Counted from the stretch's first letter, positions 1 through 9,040 are shown. The stretch: 49,046 bases of DNA from an uncultured Acholeplasma sp. (GCA_937868795.1 CALMNM010000060.1:1-49046), one strand, 5' to 3'. Notes: generated by a model not told the origin, from the sequence alone. Numbers and translations: made by a program.

Positions 1-1994
1 GCAATAATCTTCTTTTGTAATTCAGCATGATCCAAGGGTTCTGGAAGTGTCACAGACATGGTTGGATCATCTTCATTAAACGTCTTAACGGTTTGAATAG
101 CATGCTCATTTCTTGCCCAAGCACGTCTTGAGACACCTGCCATGACATCATAGATCATCGCTTCTCTTAAGATTTGATCCGTCTCAACACGACCATCCAA
201 GACCATCCCATAACCACCATTAATCGCTTTACCAATACCAACACCACCGCCATTGTGAAGTGCGACTAAACTCATCCCTCGAGCTGCATTACCAAGAGCC
301 ACATGGGTTGCCATGTCGGCCATGATATTGGATCCATCTTTGATATTCGATGTTTCTCTAAAGGGTGAATCCGTTCCTCCTGTATCGTGGTGATCGCGAC
401 CAAGCATAATAGGTCCTACGATCCCTTTTCTCACGAGATCATTAAACGCTAAGGCAATCTTTAATCGACCTTCAGCATCCTGATATAAAATCCGTGCTTT
501 CGTCCCCACCACGAGGGCGTTTTCTTTAGCTCGTTTGATCCACATATAATTATCGTAATCTTGGAAGCGACGGTCTTTATCGATCAAAGACATCGCTATT
601 TGATCCGTCATCTCTAAATCTTTATCTAATCCACTTAAGCATACCCAGCGAAATGGACCATAACCATAGTCAAAAAGTAAAGGTCCCATCATGTCTTCCA
701 CATAGGAAGGATGAATGAATCCTTCAAGATCGTTTTGACCATTTTTGCATAATCTCATCACGCCTGCATCATAAACGGCTTTAAGAAATGAGTTGCCATA
801 ATCAAAGAAATAAGTTCCTCTTTGAATCAGTGTTTCAATAAGTTCATAGTGTTTAATAAGAGATTGATTCACGTGTTTTTTAAATGTTAGTGGATCCTGG
901 CTGAGCATGGTTGTCCGCGTTTCAAAGGACAAGGTATATGGACAATATCCACCTTCATAGACTGCATGACAAGAGGTTTGATCTGACAAGAGGTCAATGT
1001 GTTCATGATGATCAATCGCATATGCTAATAAATCCACGATATTTCCTTGATAGGCAATCGCGTATGGTTTTTGTTCGCTTATTTTTTCTTTTGCAATCAA
1101 AAAAGCTTGTGCTGGGCTTGTGGTCACCTCGTCAATCCAATGTTGATCAAGTCGTGTTTTAATGCGTGATGGATCGACTTCAGCGATAATCCCCACACCA
1201 CCTGCAATGACAACTGCTTTACCTTGGGCACCACTCATGCCCCCTAAGCCTGAGGATATAAAGAGTTTTCCTCGCAAATTGTCTTTGGGATCAATACCGA
1301 GTTTGAGTCTTCCCGCGTTGAGCAATGTCGAATACGTGCCATGGACAATTCCTTGAGGTCCAATATACATCCAACCTCCAGCGGTCATTTGTCCATAGTT
1401 AGCAACACCAATCGCTTGAGCACGTTTAAATGCTTCCATGTCATCATACTGACCCACCATCAGTCCATTGGTGATGATAACACGTGGTGCTCGAGGATGA
1501 CTTAAATAGAGACCCAGTGGGTGTCCCGACATCACGGTTAATGTCTGTTCTTCACTCATGATCTCTAAATATTTTTTGATCAAGTGGTACTGCATCCAGT
1601 TCTGACATACTTGACCCGTTTCGCCATAGGTCACAAGTTCATAGGGATAAAGAGCAACCTCAAAGTCTAGATTGTTATCAATCATCACCATCATGGCTTT
1701 ACCCGCTAACGTTTTGGCATGATAAAATTCGATGGGTTTACCATAGATGCGTCCTGTTGGTCGAAAACGATACCCATAGATGCGTCCTTTTTCCATGAGT
1801 TCATCCATGAATTCAGGAATGAGAATGTCGTGCCATTCTTTTGGAATATAGCGGAGTGCATTGGATAAAGCGAGTTCAATATCATGATCTGATAGTTTCG
1901 CATCTCTCTTGGGTGCTCTTCTTATCCCCTGAACGAACTTAGGATAATCTGGCAATGTTGAAAAAATATCTTTCAAGGTCAATCCTTTCATCAT
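1..1994 (-). CDS. hutU: Urocanate hydratase, 3' end outside window
   Basis: Urocanase converts urocanate to imidazolone-propionate, the second step of histidine degradation, using tightly bound NAD+. 664 codons are visible with no stop before the left edge, so the C-terminus is missing. Recognisable stretches are SHPLGLY-like (seen as MSGHPLGLYLSHP), NYGQMTAGGWMYIGPQG, a glycine-rich GLGGMSGAQGKA nucleotide-binding segment, and FDYGYGPFRWVCLSG. At over 664 residues it is the long urocanase type (eukaryotic UROC1 is about 676) rather than the ~555-residue proteobacterial type. The start overlaps the hutH stop (ATGA); an AAGGAGG site lies 4 nt before the first ATG (1994) and 7 nt before a second in-frame ATG (1991), so 1991 may be the true start. 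Last visible gene of a tnaA-buk-ptb-hutH-hutU run. Confidence 0.95.
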   Translation of the reverse strand, partial: MMKGLTLKDIFSTLPDYPKFVQGIRRAPKRDAKLSDHDIELALSNALRYIPKEWHDILIPEFMDELMEKGRIYGYRFRPTGRIYGKPIEFYHAKTLAGKAMMVMIDNNLDFEVALYPYELVTYGETGQVCQNWMQYHLIKKYLEIMSEEQTLTVMSGHPLGLYLSHPRAPRVIITNGLMVGQYDDMEAFKRAQAIGVANYGQMTAGGWMYIGPQGIVHGTYSTLLNAGRLKLGIDPKDNLRGKLFISSGLGGMSGAQGKAVVIAGGVGIIAEVDPSRIKTRLDQHWIDEVTTSPAQAFLIAKEKISEQKPYAIAYQGNIVDLLAYAIDHHEHIDLLSDQTSCHAVYEGGYCPYTLSFETRTTMLSQDPLTFKKHVNQSLIKHYELIETLIQRGTYFFDYGNSFLKAVYDAGVMRLCKNGQNDLEGFIHPSYVEDMMGPLLFDYGYGPFRWVCLSGLDKDLEMTDQIAMSLIDKDRRFQDYDNYMWIKRAKENALVVGTKARILYQDAEGRLKIALAFNDLVRKGIVGPIMLGRDHHDTGGTDSPFRETSNIKDGSNIMADMATHVALGNAARGMSLVALHNGGGVGIGKAINGGYGMVLDGRVETDQILREAMIYDVMAGVSRRAWARNEHAIQTVKTFNEDDPTMSVTLPEPLDHAELQKKII

Positions 1995-3508
1995 GATTCC
2001 TCCTTAAAGAGTTCTTTGATGACTTCAGGTGACTTAATCATGGCTTCAATTCTATGAATATATGGATAAAGTGTTTCATCCTTTTCTAAGAAAGGAATTT
2101 CACTGCGAATGATACGATAAAGACGCTCGGTCATCTTTCCCATCTGCTTCTTTTCTCTAAAATCAATGGCTTGACAGGCGACAAAAATCTCCATCGCGAT
2201 GACTTTATAGGTGTTATCTAAAATGGATGCTGCTTTTCTTGCTGCTGTGGTTCCCATAGATACGTGATCCTCTTGATTCGCAGATGAAGGAATCGAATCA
2301 ACCGAAGCAGGGTGAGCTAATACTTTATTTTCTGAAACGAGAGAAGCGGCTGTATATTGAACAATCATAAGTCCAGAGTTGAGCCCTGACCATTTTGCTA
2401 AAAATGGTGGAAGCCCACCGGAAAGATATGGATTGACCATCCGCTCAATGCGGCGTTCGCTGATGCTTGCAAGTTCAGCAATTGCAATCCCCAAATAATC
2501 AAACGCCATGGCGAGTGGTTGTCCATGGAAATTACCTGCGCTGATCGCTTTTTGATCCTCAGCAAAGACAATCGGGTTGTCGGTCACGGCATTCATTTCA
2601 CGTTCCACGAGCATCTTGACATGATTTAAGGCATCTAAGGTTGCCCCGTGTACTTGAGGTGCACAGCGCAAAGAATAGGCATCTTGGACGCGTTTATGAT
2701 TTTGATGGGTCGTATACTCGCTTCCTTCAAGATAACTCAAAATGGCTTTTGCTGCCGTGATTTGACCCTCTTGATTTCTGATACTATGAACTCTTGGGTC
2801 ATAGGCATCGGTAATCCCTTCGAGTGCTTCCATGGTTAATGATAAGGCAAGATTCGCATAATCGTAAAGATGAAATGCCCCATCAAGAACAAGACTACCA
2901 ATAGCGTTCATGCCTTGGGTTCCATTGATTAAACTTAACCCTTCTTTAGCTTTGAGTTCACTAAGTGCTATCAGTCCTAATTTTGCTAAGCCATCTTGTG
3001 TTGACATCCTTATACCATCAACAAACACTTCACCAAGTCCTATCAAGGGGAGGCTCATATGTGAAAGCAACGCTAAATCACCACTTGCACCAAGACTTCC
3101 TTTTTCAAAGACAACAGGGATCATGTTGTGGTTTAGATATTCGACCAACTTCAAAATGACTTCCTCACGAAGTCCACTATAACCTTTTATCAATGCATTA
3201 ATCCGTAAGGCCATCATAGCACGTACGGTATCAACTGGCAGTGGTTCGCCAACACCACAAGCGTGACTCTTTAGAAGATTTGCTTGTAGCTCAGATAACT
3301 CTCTTTTATCAATTTTAACGGAGGCTAAATGACCAAATCCAGTATTAATGCCATACACGGCTTCATCTTGATTGGCGATATCTTTGACATATTCTCTCGC
3401 TTTTCTAACAAGAATGAGTGCATGTTCATCAATCGTGATGGGTTCATGGTCTATAGCAATCCGTTTTAAAACGTCAAGCGTCAAGGACGCTCCGTTTAAC
3501 ATTATCAT
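1991..3508 (-). CDS. hutH: Histidine ammonia-lyase
   Basis: HutH removes ammonia from L-histidine to give trans-urocanate, the substrate of the adjacent hutU. The 505-residue length is normal. The MIO electrophile tripeptide Ala-Ser-Gly is at residues 141-143 in GSLGASGDLALLSHM, and the Tyr loop YGINTGFG is at 52-59; QVHGATLDAL, NPI.F and GNFHGQP motifs follow, all typical of the aromatic ammonia-lyase family. It follows ptb by 20 nt, with an AAGGGATG site before the chosen ATG, and overlaps hutU by 4 nt, so the two Hut enzymes are probably translationally coupled. It sits downstream of tnaA, buk and ptb, so histidine use is probably co-expressed with tryptophan use and acyl-phosphate ATP formation. 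Confidence 0.96.
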   Translation of the reverse strand: MIMLNGASLTLDVLKRIAIDHEPITIDEHALILVRKAREYVKDIANQDEAVYGINTGFGHLASVKIDKRELSELQANLLKSHACGVGEPLPVDTVRAMMALRINALIKGYSGLREEVILKLVEYLNHNMIPVVFEKGSLGASGDLALLSHMSLPLIGLGEVFVDGIRMSTQDGLAKLGLIALSELKAKEGLSLINGTQGMNAIGSLVLDGAFHLYDYANLALSLTMEALEGITDAYDPRVHSIRNQEGQITAAKAILSYLEGSEYTTHQNHKRVQDAYSLRCAPQVHGATLDALNHVKMLVEREMNAVTDNPIVFAEDQKAISAGNFHGQPLAMAFDYLGIAIAELASISERRIERMVNPYLSGGLPPFLAKWSGLNSGLMIVQYTAASLVSENKVLAHPASVDSIPSSANQEDHVSMGTTAARKAASILDNTYKVIAMEIFVACQAIDFREKKQMGKMTERLYRIIRSEIPFLEKDETLYPYIHRIEAMIKSPEVIKELFKEES

Positions 3509-3528
3509 GTCATCATCCCTTAGGGTCT

Positions 3529-4434
3529 TTATTTATGATCAGCAATTAAGCACGCAAGTGCAATGGAATAAAATTTACTTTCCTTAGAATCCGCACGGGA
3601 CGTCAAAACAATGGGTTTTTTCGCTCCAGCAATGACTGAAGCACTCTTTGCATTGGCTAAAAACATCATCGCTTTATAAAACACATTGCCTGACTCGATT
3701 TGTGGCATGACGATAAAATCGACATCACCTGCCATGGGGTCTGTAATCCCTTTATGATGGGCAGCTTCCACATTAATCGCGTTATCTAAAGCAAAAGGTC
3801 CTCCAATAATACATCCTTTAATCCGATCATTTTGATTTCTTTCAATAAGTTCTTGTGCATCGAGGGTCGCTTGCATCTTTGGATTGATTTTTTCCACCGC
3901 AGCGATCATGCCTACTTTGGGTTGCTTAATGCCGATAGCATGAAGCACGTCAACGCCATTTTCAATGATTTCTTGTTTGATGTTGACATCAGGATCGATA
4001 TTCATTGCTCCATCACTCATCATTAATAATTTATGATAGGTGGGTATTTCCATCAATGTGACATGGGAAATCCGATTGGGTGTTCTTAAACCAAACTCTT
4101 TATCGAGTGCAGCTCTTAAAATAACGGATGTATCAACAAATCCTTTCATGAGTAAATCACCTTCACCCATAGAAACCATCCGGACAGCCTTTTCACACGC
4201 TTTTTGCGGATCTTTTTCATCGATGATCGTGTAATCACTCGTGATGGCTTTTAAATCTTTTAAAATCTTGATGATTTCGTCTTGATCACCAATCAGGTAT
4301 GCATCAATCAGATTTTCTTGTTTTGCCATCACCACAGCTTCTAAAACGGGTAAATCATTGGCTGCTGCAACCACCAATCTTTTCTTGTTTAACAATTGGG
4401 CTCGTTTCACCAAGTCATGCATCGTTTTTAACAT
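3529..4434 (-). CDS. ptb: Phosphate butyryltransferase family protein
   Basis: A 301-residue member of the phosphate acetyl/butyryltransferase family, exchanging CoA for phosphate on an acyl-CoA (butyryl-CoA or a branched/short analogue). Family landmarks are the N-terminal LVVAAANDLPVLEAV segment, LMKGFVDTSVILRA, and the conserved MSDGAMNIDPD region, plus GPFALDNAI and a C-terminal VLTSRADS. The length fits Ptb rather than longer Pta enzymes. It lies 12 nt downstream of the butyrate kinase gene with an AAGGAGG site, so the pair would turn acyl-CoA into acid plus ATP. Substrate preference (butyryl, isobutyryl or acetyl) cannot be read from sequence alone. Confidence 0.9.
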   Translation of the reverse strand: MLKTMHDLVKRAQLLNKKRLVVAAANDLPVLEAVVMAKQENLIDAYLIGDQDEIIKILKDLKAITSDYTIIDEKDPQKACEKAVRMVSMGEGDLLMKGFVDTSVILRAALDKEFGLRTPNRISHVTLMEIPTYHKLLMMSDGAMNIDPDVNIKQEIIENGVDVLHAIGIKQPKVGMIAAVEKINPKMQATLDAQELIERNQNDRIKGCIIGGPFALDNAINVEAAHHKGITDPMAGDVDFIVMPQIESGNVFYKAMMFLANAKSASVIAGAKKPIVLTSRADSKESKFYSIALACLIADHK

Positions 4435-4446
4435 GATAAAACCTCC

Positions 4447-5517
4447 TTAGTTATAGATCTTCGCGTCTTCTTCACCGCGAAGGACACGCAAAGCACCGTA
4501 AGCCAGTGCTTCCATTTCATCTTCTCCGGGATAAACCAGGACAGGTGCGATAAACGAAACACGTTCTTTGATTAAATCAATGGGGTATTGATTATATGCT
4601 AATCCTCCTGTAATGACAATCGCGTCCACTTCACCCTTCAAAACCGTGCTATAGGCACCGATTTCTTTGGCGATTTGATAACACATGACACGGAAGATAA
4701 AGTCAGCGTCTTGATCACCTTCTTTGATCCGTTTCATGATGGTTAGACCATCATTGGTTCCTAAATAGGCAACAAGACCTCCTTGTCCATAATTCTTCCG
4801 TTTGATTTCTTGTAGGGTATATTTTCCAGAAAATACCATTTTATAAAGAGGGCCAAGTGGGACAGTTCCGCTTCGTTCAGGCGACATGGGTCCATCACCA
4901 TCCAACGCATTATTGACATCGATGACTTTTCCATGATGATGTGCCCCAATACTGATGCCACCACCTAAATGGGCGATGACTAAATTGAGTTCTTGATATG
5001 GCTTCTTCAAGTCTTTCGCGACTTTTAATGCCACAGCTTTTTGATTTAGTGCGTGAAACAGACTGTCTCTTCTAATCTCTGGCATACCTGTATAACGTGC
5101 GATGTCTTCCATTTCATCCACAGCCACAGGGTCAACGATAAAACTAGGAAGGTTGTACTGATCGGCGATATGTCTAGCGATGATGCAGCCAAGATTTGAT
5201 GCGTGTTCACCACGAGGTGCTTTCTTCATAAATTCTACCATTGCATCTGTCACTTGATAGGTGCCACTAGGAATCGGTTTGAGCATCCCTCCTCTTCCCA
5301 CGACGGCATTAAGTGTTGATAAATCGATCTTTTCACTTTTTAAAGCGTCTTCAATGGCTTTCATTCGAAACTCATACTGATCGATGATGTGAGGAAATGA
5401 TAAGATGACATCAGAATCATGTTTGACATTGTACTTGAAGATCATGGTTTCATCTTCATAGATGGCAAGTTTGGTTGAGGTTGATCCAGGGTTAATCGCT
5501 AAAATTCGAAAGGGCAT
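4447..5517 (-). CDS. buk: Butyrate kinase
   Basis: Acetokinase-superfamily enzyme that makes ATP from butyryl-phosphate (or a related acyl-phosphate). The N-terminal phosphate-binding motif NPGSTSTKLAIY, VVGRGGMLKPIPSGTY, HLGGGISIGAHHHGKVIDVNNALDGDGPMSPERSG-type core, and the C-terminal GGLAYN segment identify butyrate kinase rather than acetate kinase. The start is placed at ATG 5517 (MPFRILAINPGS), which gives 356 residues, because a GGAGA site lies just upstream; a longer reading from 5535 would begin inside the tnaA end. It is 10 nt downstream of tnaA and upstream of ptb. This is the substrate-level phosphorylation step of the amino-acid fermentation cluster. Confidence 0.93.
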   Translation of the reverse strand: MPFRILAINPGSTSTKLAIYEDETMIFKYNVKHDSDVILSFPHIIDQYEFRMKAIEDALKSEKIDLSTLNAVVGRGGMLKPIPSGTYQVTDAMVEFMKKAPRGEHASNLGCIIARHIADQYNLPSFIVDPVAVDEMEDIARYTGMPEIRRDSLFHALNQKAVALKVAKDLKKPYQELNLVIAHLGGGISIGAHHHGKVIDVNNALDGDGPMSPERSGTVPLGPLYKMVFSGKYTLQEIKRKNYGQGGLVAYLGTNDGLTIMKRIKEGDQDADFIFRVMCYQIAKEIGAYSTVLKGEVDAIVITGGLAYNQYPIDLIKERVSFIAPVLVYPGEDEMEALAYGALRVLRGEEDAKIYN

Positions 5518-5527
5518 AATATTCTCC

Positions 5528-6913
5528 TTAATCAATAGGTTTAAAGGTTGAGGTAAAATGTCTTAAAATCGCAGATTCATACTCAAAAGCATACCCTTTG
5601 AGTTCATGGCGATGTTCATAGACGTGAATAACAGCATCTGCGACGACATCGAGATGGTTGTAAGTATAAAGTCTTCGTGGAATCGTCAGACGCATTAATT
5701 CCATTTTACTCTGTCTGTTAATATGGGTATCTGGGTCTCTTCCTAAAAGGAGTGAACCAATTTCTACGGCACGAACACCCGCTTCGATATAGATGGCATT
5801 GGTGACAGAAAGTGCGGGGAATTGATCATAAGGAATATGGGGTGCCATGGCTTTACAGTCGACAAAGACAGCATGACCACCGACTGGGTATTGAATGGGA
5901 ACTCCTGCATCACGTAGACGATCACCTAAATAGCGCACTTGATCGATTCGATGACGTAAATACCGTTCATCGAGTGCTTCCATCAAGCCAACAGCAAGCG
6001 CGTCCATATCACGTCCGTTTAAACCACCATAGGTGGGAAATCCTTCATAGGGGACGACATACGTGCGGCATTTATCAAATAGTTCTTTATCGTTTTTGAT
6101 CGCGATAATCCCACCCATGTTGACTAAACCATCTTTTTTCGCACTCATCAAGAAAGCATCCCCATAGGAACACATCTCAAAGACGATGTCCTTAATGGAT
6201 TTATCTTGATAGCCCAATTCTCTTTCTTTGATGAAAAAGGCATTTTCTGCGTATCTAGCACCATCAATGATCACTTTAAGGCCGTATTTATCGGCAATCT
6301 TTCTTGTTTCTTTGATGTTTGCCATCGATACCGGTTGTCCACCCGCAGAGTTATTGGTGATCGTAATGATAATCCCTGCAACGTTTTCTTTTCCTTTTTC
6401 AATAATTGTCTCTTCGAGACACGTAAGACACATATTTCCTTTGAAATCATGGTAATGTTCGATATCATAACAGTCAGGTACAACACAATCGATGGCGCGA
6501 GCACCGGCGAGTTCGACGTGAGCTCTCGTGGTATCAAAGTGAATATTCGCAATATATACCATACCCGGTTTGGTGACGAGTTGAGGTAAAAAGACCTTTT
6601 CTGCACCTCGTCCCTGATGAACGGGAATAAAATACTGATACCCCATAATGCTTTTTACTGTGGCTTCTAAGCGATAAAAGCTACGACTACCCGCATAGGC
6701 TTCATCACCTATCATCATGGCTGCCCATTGATCTTGGCTCATTGCCCCAGTGCCAGAATCGGTAAGCAAATCAATATAAACATCGTCACTTTTCAGTGAA
6801 AACGGATTATATCCTGCATTTTTTAAAAGTTCAATGCGTTCTTCTTTCGTGGTTTCGCGGATGGGTTCGACCATCTTGATTCGATAAGGCTCTGCGATAT
6901 ACTTCTGTTTCAT
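5528..6913 (-). CDS. tnaA: Tryptophanase (PLP-dependent)
   Basis: A 461-residue beta-eliminating lyase cleaving L-tryptophan to indole, pyruvate and ammonia. It aligns throughout with TnaA/tyrosine phenol-lyase: IDLLTDSGTGAMS, GDEAYAGSRSFY, HQGRGAE, NNSAGGQPVSMAN, and the PLP lysine in MSAKKDGLVNMGG. Tryptophanase rather than tyrosine phenol-lyase is chosen because the substrate pocket reads FDTTRAH (Asp, as in TnaA, against Thr in TPL) and VRAVEIGSLLLGRD (Ile, against the Arg of TPL). The start is ATG 6913 (MKQKYIAEPYRIKM), preceded by AAGGAGA; the open frame continues upstream to 7045 but through promoter sequence. First gene of the run tnaA-buk-ptb-hutH-hutU. No tnaC-like Trp leader peptide was found. 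Confidence 0.93.
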   Translation of the reverse strand: MKQKYIAEPYRIKMVEPIRETTKEERIELLKNAGYNPFSLKSDDVYIDLLTDSGTGAMSQDQWAAMMIGDEAYAGSRSFYRLEATVKSIMGYQYFIPVHQGRGAEKVFLPQLVTKPGMVYIANIHFDTTRAHVELAGARAIDCVVPDCYDIEHYHDFKGNMCLTCLEETIIEKGKENVAGIIITITNNSAGGQPVSMANIKETRKIADKYGLKVIIDGARYAENAFFIKERELGYQDKSIKDIVFEMCSYGDAFLMSAKKDGLVNMGGIIAIKNDKELFDKCRTYVVPYEGFPTYGGLNGRDMDALAVGLMEALDERYLRHRIDQVRYLGDRLRDAGVPIQYPVGGHAVFVDCKAMAPHIPYDQFPALSVTNAIYIEAGVRAVEIGSLLLGRDPDTHINRQSKMELMRLTIPRRLYTYNHLDVVADAVIHVYEHRHELKGYAFEYESAILRHFTSTFKPID

Positions 6914-6941
6914 GGAACGTCTCCTTAGTCTTGATACCCTT

Positions 6942-6947
6942 ATTATA
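6942..6947 (-). promoter_or_regulatory. -10 box of the tnaA operon
   Basis: A TATAAT hexamer on the minus strand 29 nt before the tnaA start. The -35 region at the normal distance is weak (TTTCTT), which would suit an activated or catabolite-regulated promoter; a cre-like site lies just upstream. Confidence 0.55.
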
Positions 6948-6977
6948 CATAATAAGAGACCAAAAAGAAACACCAAC

Positions 6978-6991
6978 TGAAAGCGCTTTAT
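6978..6991. promoter_or_regulatory. cre-like (CcpA) site between tnaA and malic enzyme
   Basis: TGAAAGCGCTTTAT matches the catabolite-responsive-element consensus TGNAANCGNTNNCA except at the last two bases. It lies in the divergent 170-bp promoter region, about 45-60 bp upstream of the tnaA start site and upstream of the malic enzyme promoter. It suggests carbon control of amino-acid and malate catabolism. No CcpA gene is in the window. Confidence 0.5.
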
Positions 6992-7044
6992 ATTTTCACA
7001 TTTTCTTGACGTGTTACATGAAAATACTTTCACAATTTTTATCA

Positions 7045-7053
7045 TGTTATGCT
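7045..7053 (+). promoter_or_regulatory. Extended -10 promoter of malic enzyme
   Basis: TGT-TATGCT is an extended -10 (TGN-TATNNT) 32 nt before the ATG at 7085. No good -35 lies at the expected distance, consistent with extended -10 promoters. A TTGACG at 7006-7011 is too far away to serve it. Confidence 0.4.
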
Positions 7054-7084
7054 AAAATAAGACTAATGAAACGAGGTGTTTCTG

Positions 7085-8263
7085 ATGGATTTAAAGAAAA
7101 AATCGCTCGATTTACATCGAACGCTTCAAGGAAAAATTGAAATGATTTCTCGGGCAAAACTCGAAACCAAAGAAGATTTAGCGACTCTTTATTCTCCTGG
7201 AGTTGCAGAACCATGCTTAGAAATTGAAAAGAATCCTGAACTCAGTTATCTTTACACCAGAAGACATAACACGATTGCTGTCATCACTGATGGAACCGCG
7301 GTTTTAGGCCTTGGAAATATTGGTCCTCTTGCAGGTATGCCCGTGATGGAGGGTAAAGCGATGCTATTTAAACTTCTTGGTGATGTCGATGCCATTCCAT
7401 TATGCCTTGATTCGACAGATCCTAAAGTCATCGTGGAACATATTCGTTTATTACAGGGAAGTTTTGGTGGAATCAATTTAGAAGATATTTCAGCACCTCG
7501 CTGTTTTGAAATTGAACAAGAACTAAAAAAAGTCTTAGATATCCCCGTTTTTCACGATGATCAACACGGGACGGCGATTGTGGTCGCTGCTGCCTTAACG
7601 AATGCTTTAAAACTTGTGGGTAAGAAGATTGAAGAGATTAAACTCGTCATTAATGGGGCAGGTGCAGCCGGGACATCCATCACCCATTTCTTAATGTCTT
7701 TAGGGTGTCAACATATCGTTGTATGTGATCGATTTGGGATCCTTCAGAAAGATGATCAAACCTTATCATCGACTCACCAAGCTTTAGCACACTTAACGAA
7801 TCCATACCAACAAAAAGGATTACTTAAAGATGCCATGAAGGATGCCGATGTCGTCATCGGTGTTTCAGTCAAAAACGTGATCACCAAACCGATGATTCAG
7901 GCGATGAATGAACGCCCTATCGTGTTTGCAATGGCTAATCCAATTCCCGAAATTTTGCCTGAAGAATCTTATGAAGCCGGTGCGTATATCGTGGGTACAG
8001 GAAGTTCTAAGTACCCCAATCAAATCAATAATCTACTCGCATTCCCAGGGATCTTTCGAGGAACACTAGATGCTCATGCCAAAGAGATTACACATGATAT
8101 GATGGTTGCAGCCATGAAAGCCATTGCTTCATTCATACCTGATGATGAACTATCGGTTTCAAACATCATTCCTAATCCCTTGGATAAGGAATTACACAAA
8201 AAAGTTGCTGAAGCGGTTAAGCAACAAGCAACTTTATCCAATGTTCCCAAAACTCACGAATAA
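7085..8263 (+). CDS. NAD(P)-dependent malic enzyme
   Basis: A 392-residue short bacterial malic enzyme, decarboxylating malate to pyruvate. The N-terminal malic domain contains LYSPGVAEPC and TDGTAVLGLGNIGPLAGMPV, followed by EGKAMLFK and the metal/substrate segment DDQHGTAIV. The NAD-binding domain has the Rossmann motif INGAGAAGTSI, and PIVFAMANPIPEI. It lacks the C-terminal phosphotransacetylase-like domain of MaeB. The start at ATG 7085 is preferred over the in-frame GTG at 7076 because that GTG is part of the GAGGTG ribosome binding site. It is a single-gene unit, divergent from tnaA and ended by the terminator that follows. It would feed pyruvate for fermentation; cofactor choice is unresolved. 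Confidence 0.94.
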   Translation: MDLKKKSLDLHRTLQGKIEMISRAKLETKEDLATLYSPGVAEPCLEIEKNPELSYLYTRRHNTIAVITDGTAVLGLGNIGPLAGMPVMEGKAMLFKLLGDVDAIPLCLDSTDPKVIVEHIRLLQGSFGGINLEDISAPRCFEIEQELKKVLDIPVFHDDQHGTAIVVAAALTNALKLVGKKIEEIKLVINGAGAAGTSITHFLMSLGCQHIVVCDRFGILQKDDQTLSSTHQALAHLTNPYQQKGLLKDAMKDADVVIGVSVKNVITKPMIQAMNERPIVFAMANPIPEILPEESYEAGAYIVGTGSSKYPNQINNLLAFPGIFRGTLDAHAKEITHDMMVAAMKAIASFIPDDELSVSNIIPNPLDKELHKKVAEAVKQQATLSNVPKTHE

Positions 8264-8286
8264 AAAGGCCAGCTGGCCTTTTTTTC
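8264..8286. terminator. Bidirectional intrinsic terminator
   Basis: A perfect palindrome, AAAAAGGCCAG/CTGGCCTTTTT, with A- and T-tracts on both sides, lies between the convergent malic enzyme gene and the small gene ending at 8288. Confidence 0.9.
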
Positions 8287-8287
8287 T

Positions 8288-8458
8288 TTATGACATCCAA
8301 ACGGGTTGGATTTCATCTTTTTGAACTTGTGTTTCACGGGCAAATCTTGCAATGTCAAATTTTGATTCTTCCATGGTTGAATAGTAATCATGATTGCACT
8401 TGTGGAAACATTCTGAAATTTGATTGAAGATCGCGTGAATAATTCGTCTGATACCCAT
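8288..8458 (-). CDS. Small hypothetical protein (56 aa)
   Basis: Not recognised. It reads MGIRRIIHAIFNQISE..., with an amphipathic N-terminal helix, two Cys (CFHKC) and an acidic middle, and has no clear signal peptide or membrane segment. The ATG at 8458 is preferred over one further upstream because a GAGGTGA site lies 5 nt before it and it clears the preceding gene, whose stop is 14 nt upstream. It probably shares the transcript of the 8472-8915 gene and ends at the bidirectional terminator. A real short gene is likely from spacing and RBS, but the function is unknown. Confidence 0.6.
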   Translation of the reverse strand: MGIRRIIHAIFNQISECFHKCNHDYYSTMEESKFDIARFARETQVQKDEIQPVWMS

Positions 8459-8471
8459 CGTTTTCACCTCG

Positions 8472-8915
8472 TTATTCGAGTACAGAATGAAACTGTACAT
8501 CTTGACTAGCTTCAATAGCTAATCCAATCGTTCCTGTTGCATCCTGACCAACAACCTTAATGTAGTTGCAACCATTTTCTAAGTAAATCGTTTGTGTTTC
8601 ATTAATCTCTTTCACCTGACCAAACGCATTGACAAGAACTACCTTGGCTTGACCATCGGTGAGATTTTTGGAGACAACCACGGTCACTTCAATGCCACCT
8701 TCGAGTGTAGCGATTGTATCAAGACCATCAAGTGCTTCAAAGAAGAGTAATGCTTCGTTATGATTGAGATACCCATCATAACCTTCGGATGTATAATCGC
8801 TTTCTGTATTTCTGATCAATCGATTCGATTCATATGCATTGGCATTTTGAATTTTATATACAGCCACGAACACCAACAAACCAACCAACACTGTCCATAG
8901 TATTTTTTTTCTCAT
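8472..8915 (-). CDS. Secreted or membrane-anchored small protein
   Basis: 147 residues with a single hydrophobic N-terminal segment (residues about 5-22, after MRKK) and no lipobox Cys; the rest is extracellular, acidic and beta-rich. The C-terminal half (TDGQAKVVLVNAFGQ, YLENGCNYIKVVGQDATGTI) resembles the C-terminal half of the lipoprotein at 44531-44950 (SGRFKVILVSDDDG, RIVGDDAKGSLNFSIE), so both are probably members of one lineage-specific family of surface proteins. A GGAGG site precedes the ATG, and a near-consensus promoter lies 90 nt upstream. No known domain was recognised. Confidence 0.75.
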   Translation of the reverse strand: MRKKILWTVLVGLLVFVAVYKIQNANAYESNRLIRNTESDYTSEGYDGYLNHNEALLFFEALDGLDTIATLEGGIEVTVVVSKNLTDGQAKVVLVNAFGQVKEINETQTIYLENGCNYIKVVGQDATGTIGLAIEASQDVQFHSVLE

Positions 8916-9004
8916 TTATTTTTCCTCCATAATTTAATCAATTTCATTTTGAATTAATTTAACTCTTTTTTTCTTTTCAATTGATTTTTTTAATTTACAC
9001 CTTA

Positions 9005-9032
9005 ATTATATAACAATTTTTTGAGTTGTCAA
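9005..9032 (-). promoter_or_regulatory. Strong sigma-A promoter for the 8472-8915 gene
   Basis: TTGACA (9032-9027), a 16-bp spacer and TATAAT (9010-9005), both consensus hexamers. The start site would be near 8998, giving an 80-nt purine/AT-rich leader with no obvious structure. Upstream is an unusual AT-only tract. Confidence 0.8.
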
Positions 9033-9040
9033 GTATTTTT

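Noticed and set aside
5528-6913. Tyrosine phenol-lyase instead of tryptophanase
   Set aside because: Asp in FDTT and Ile in VEIGS match TnaA; TPL has Thr and Arg at these places.
6914-7045. N-terminal extension of tnaA
   Set aside because: The extra 44 codons cross the -10 box, and no homology to TnaA is seen before MKQKYIAEPYRIKM.
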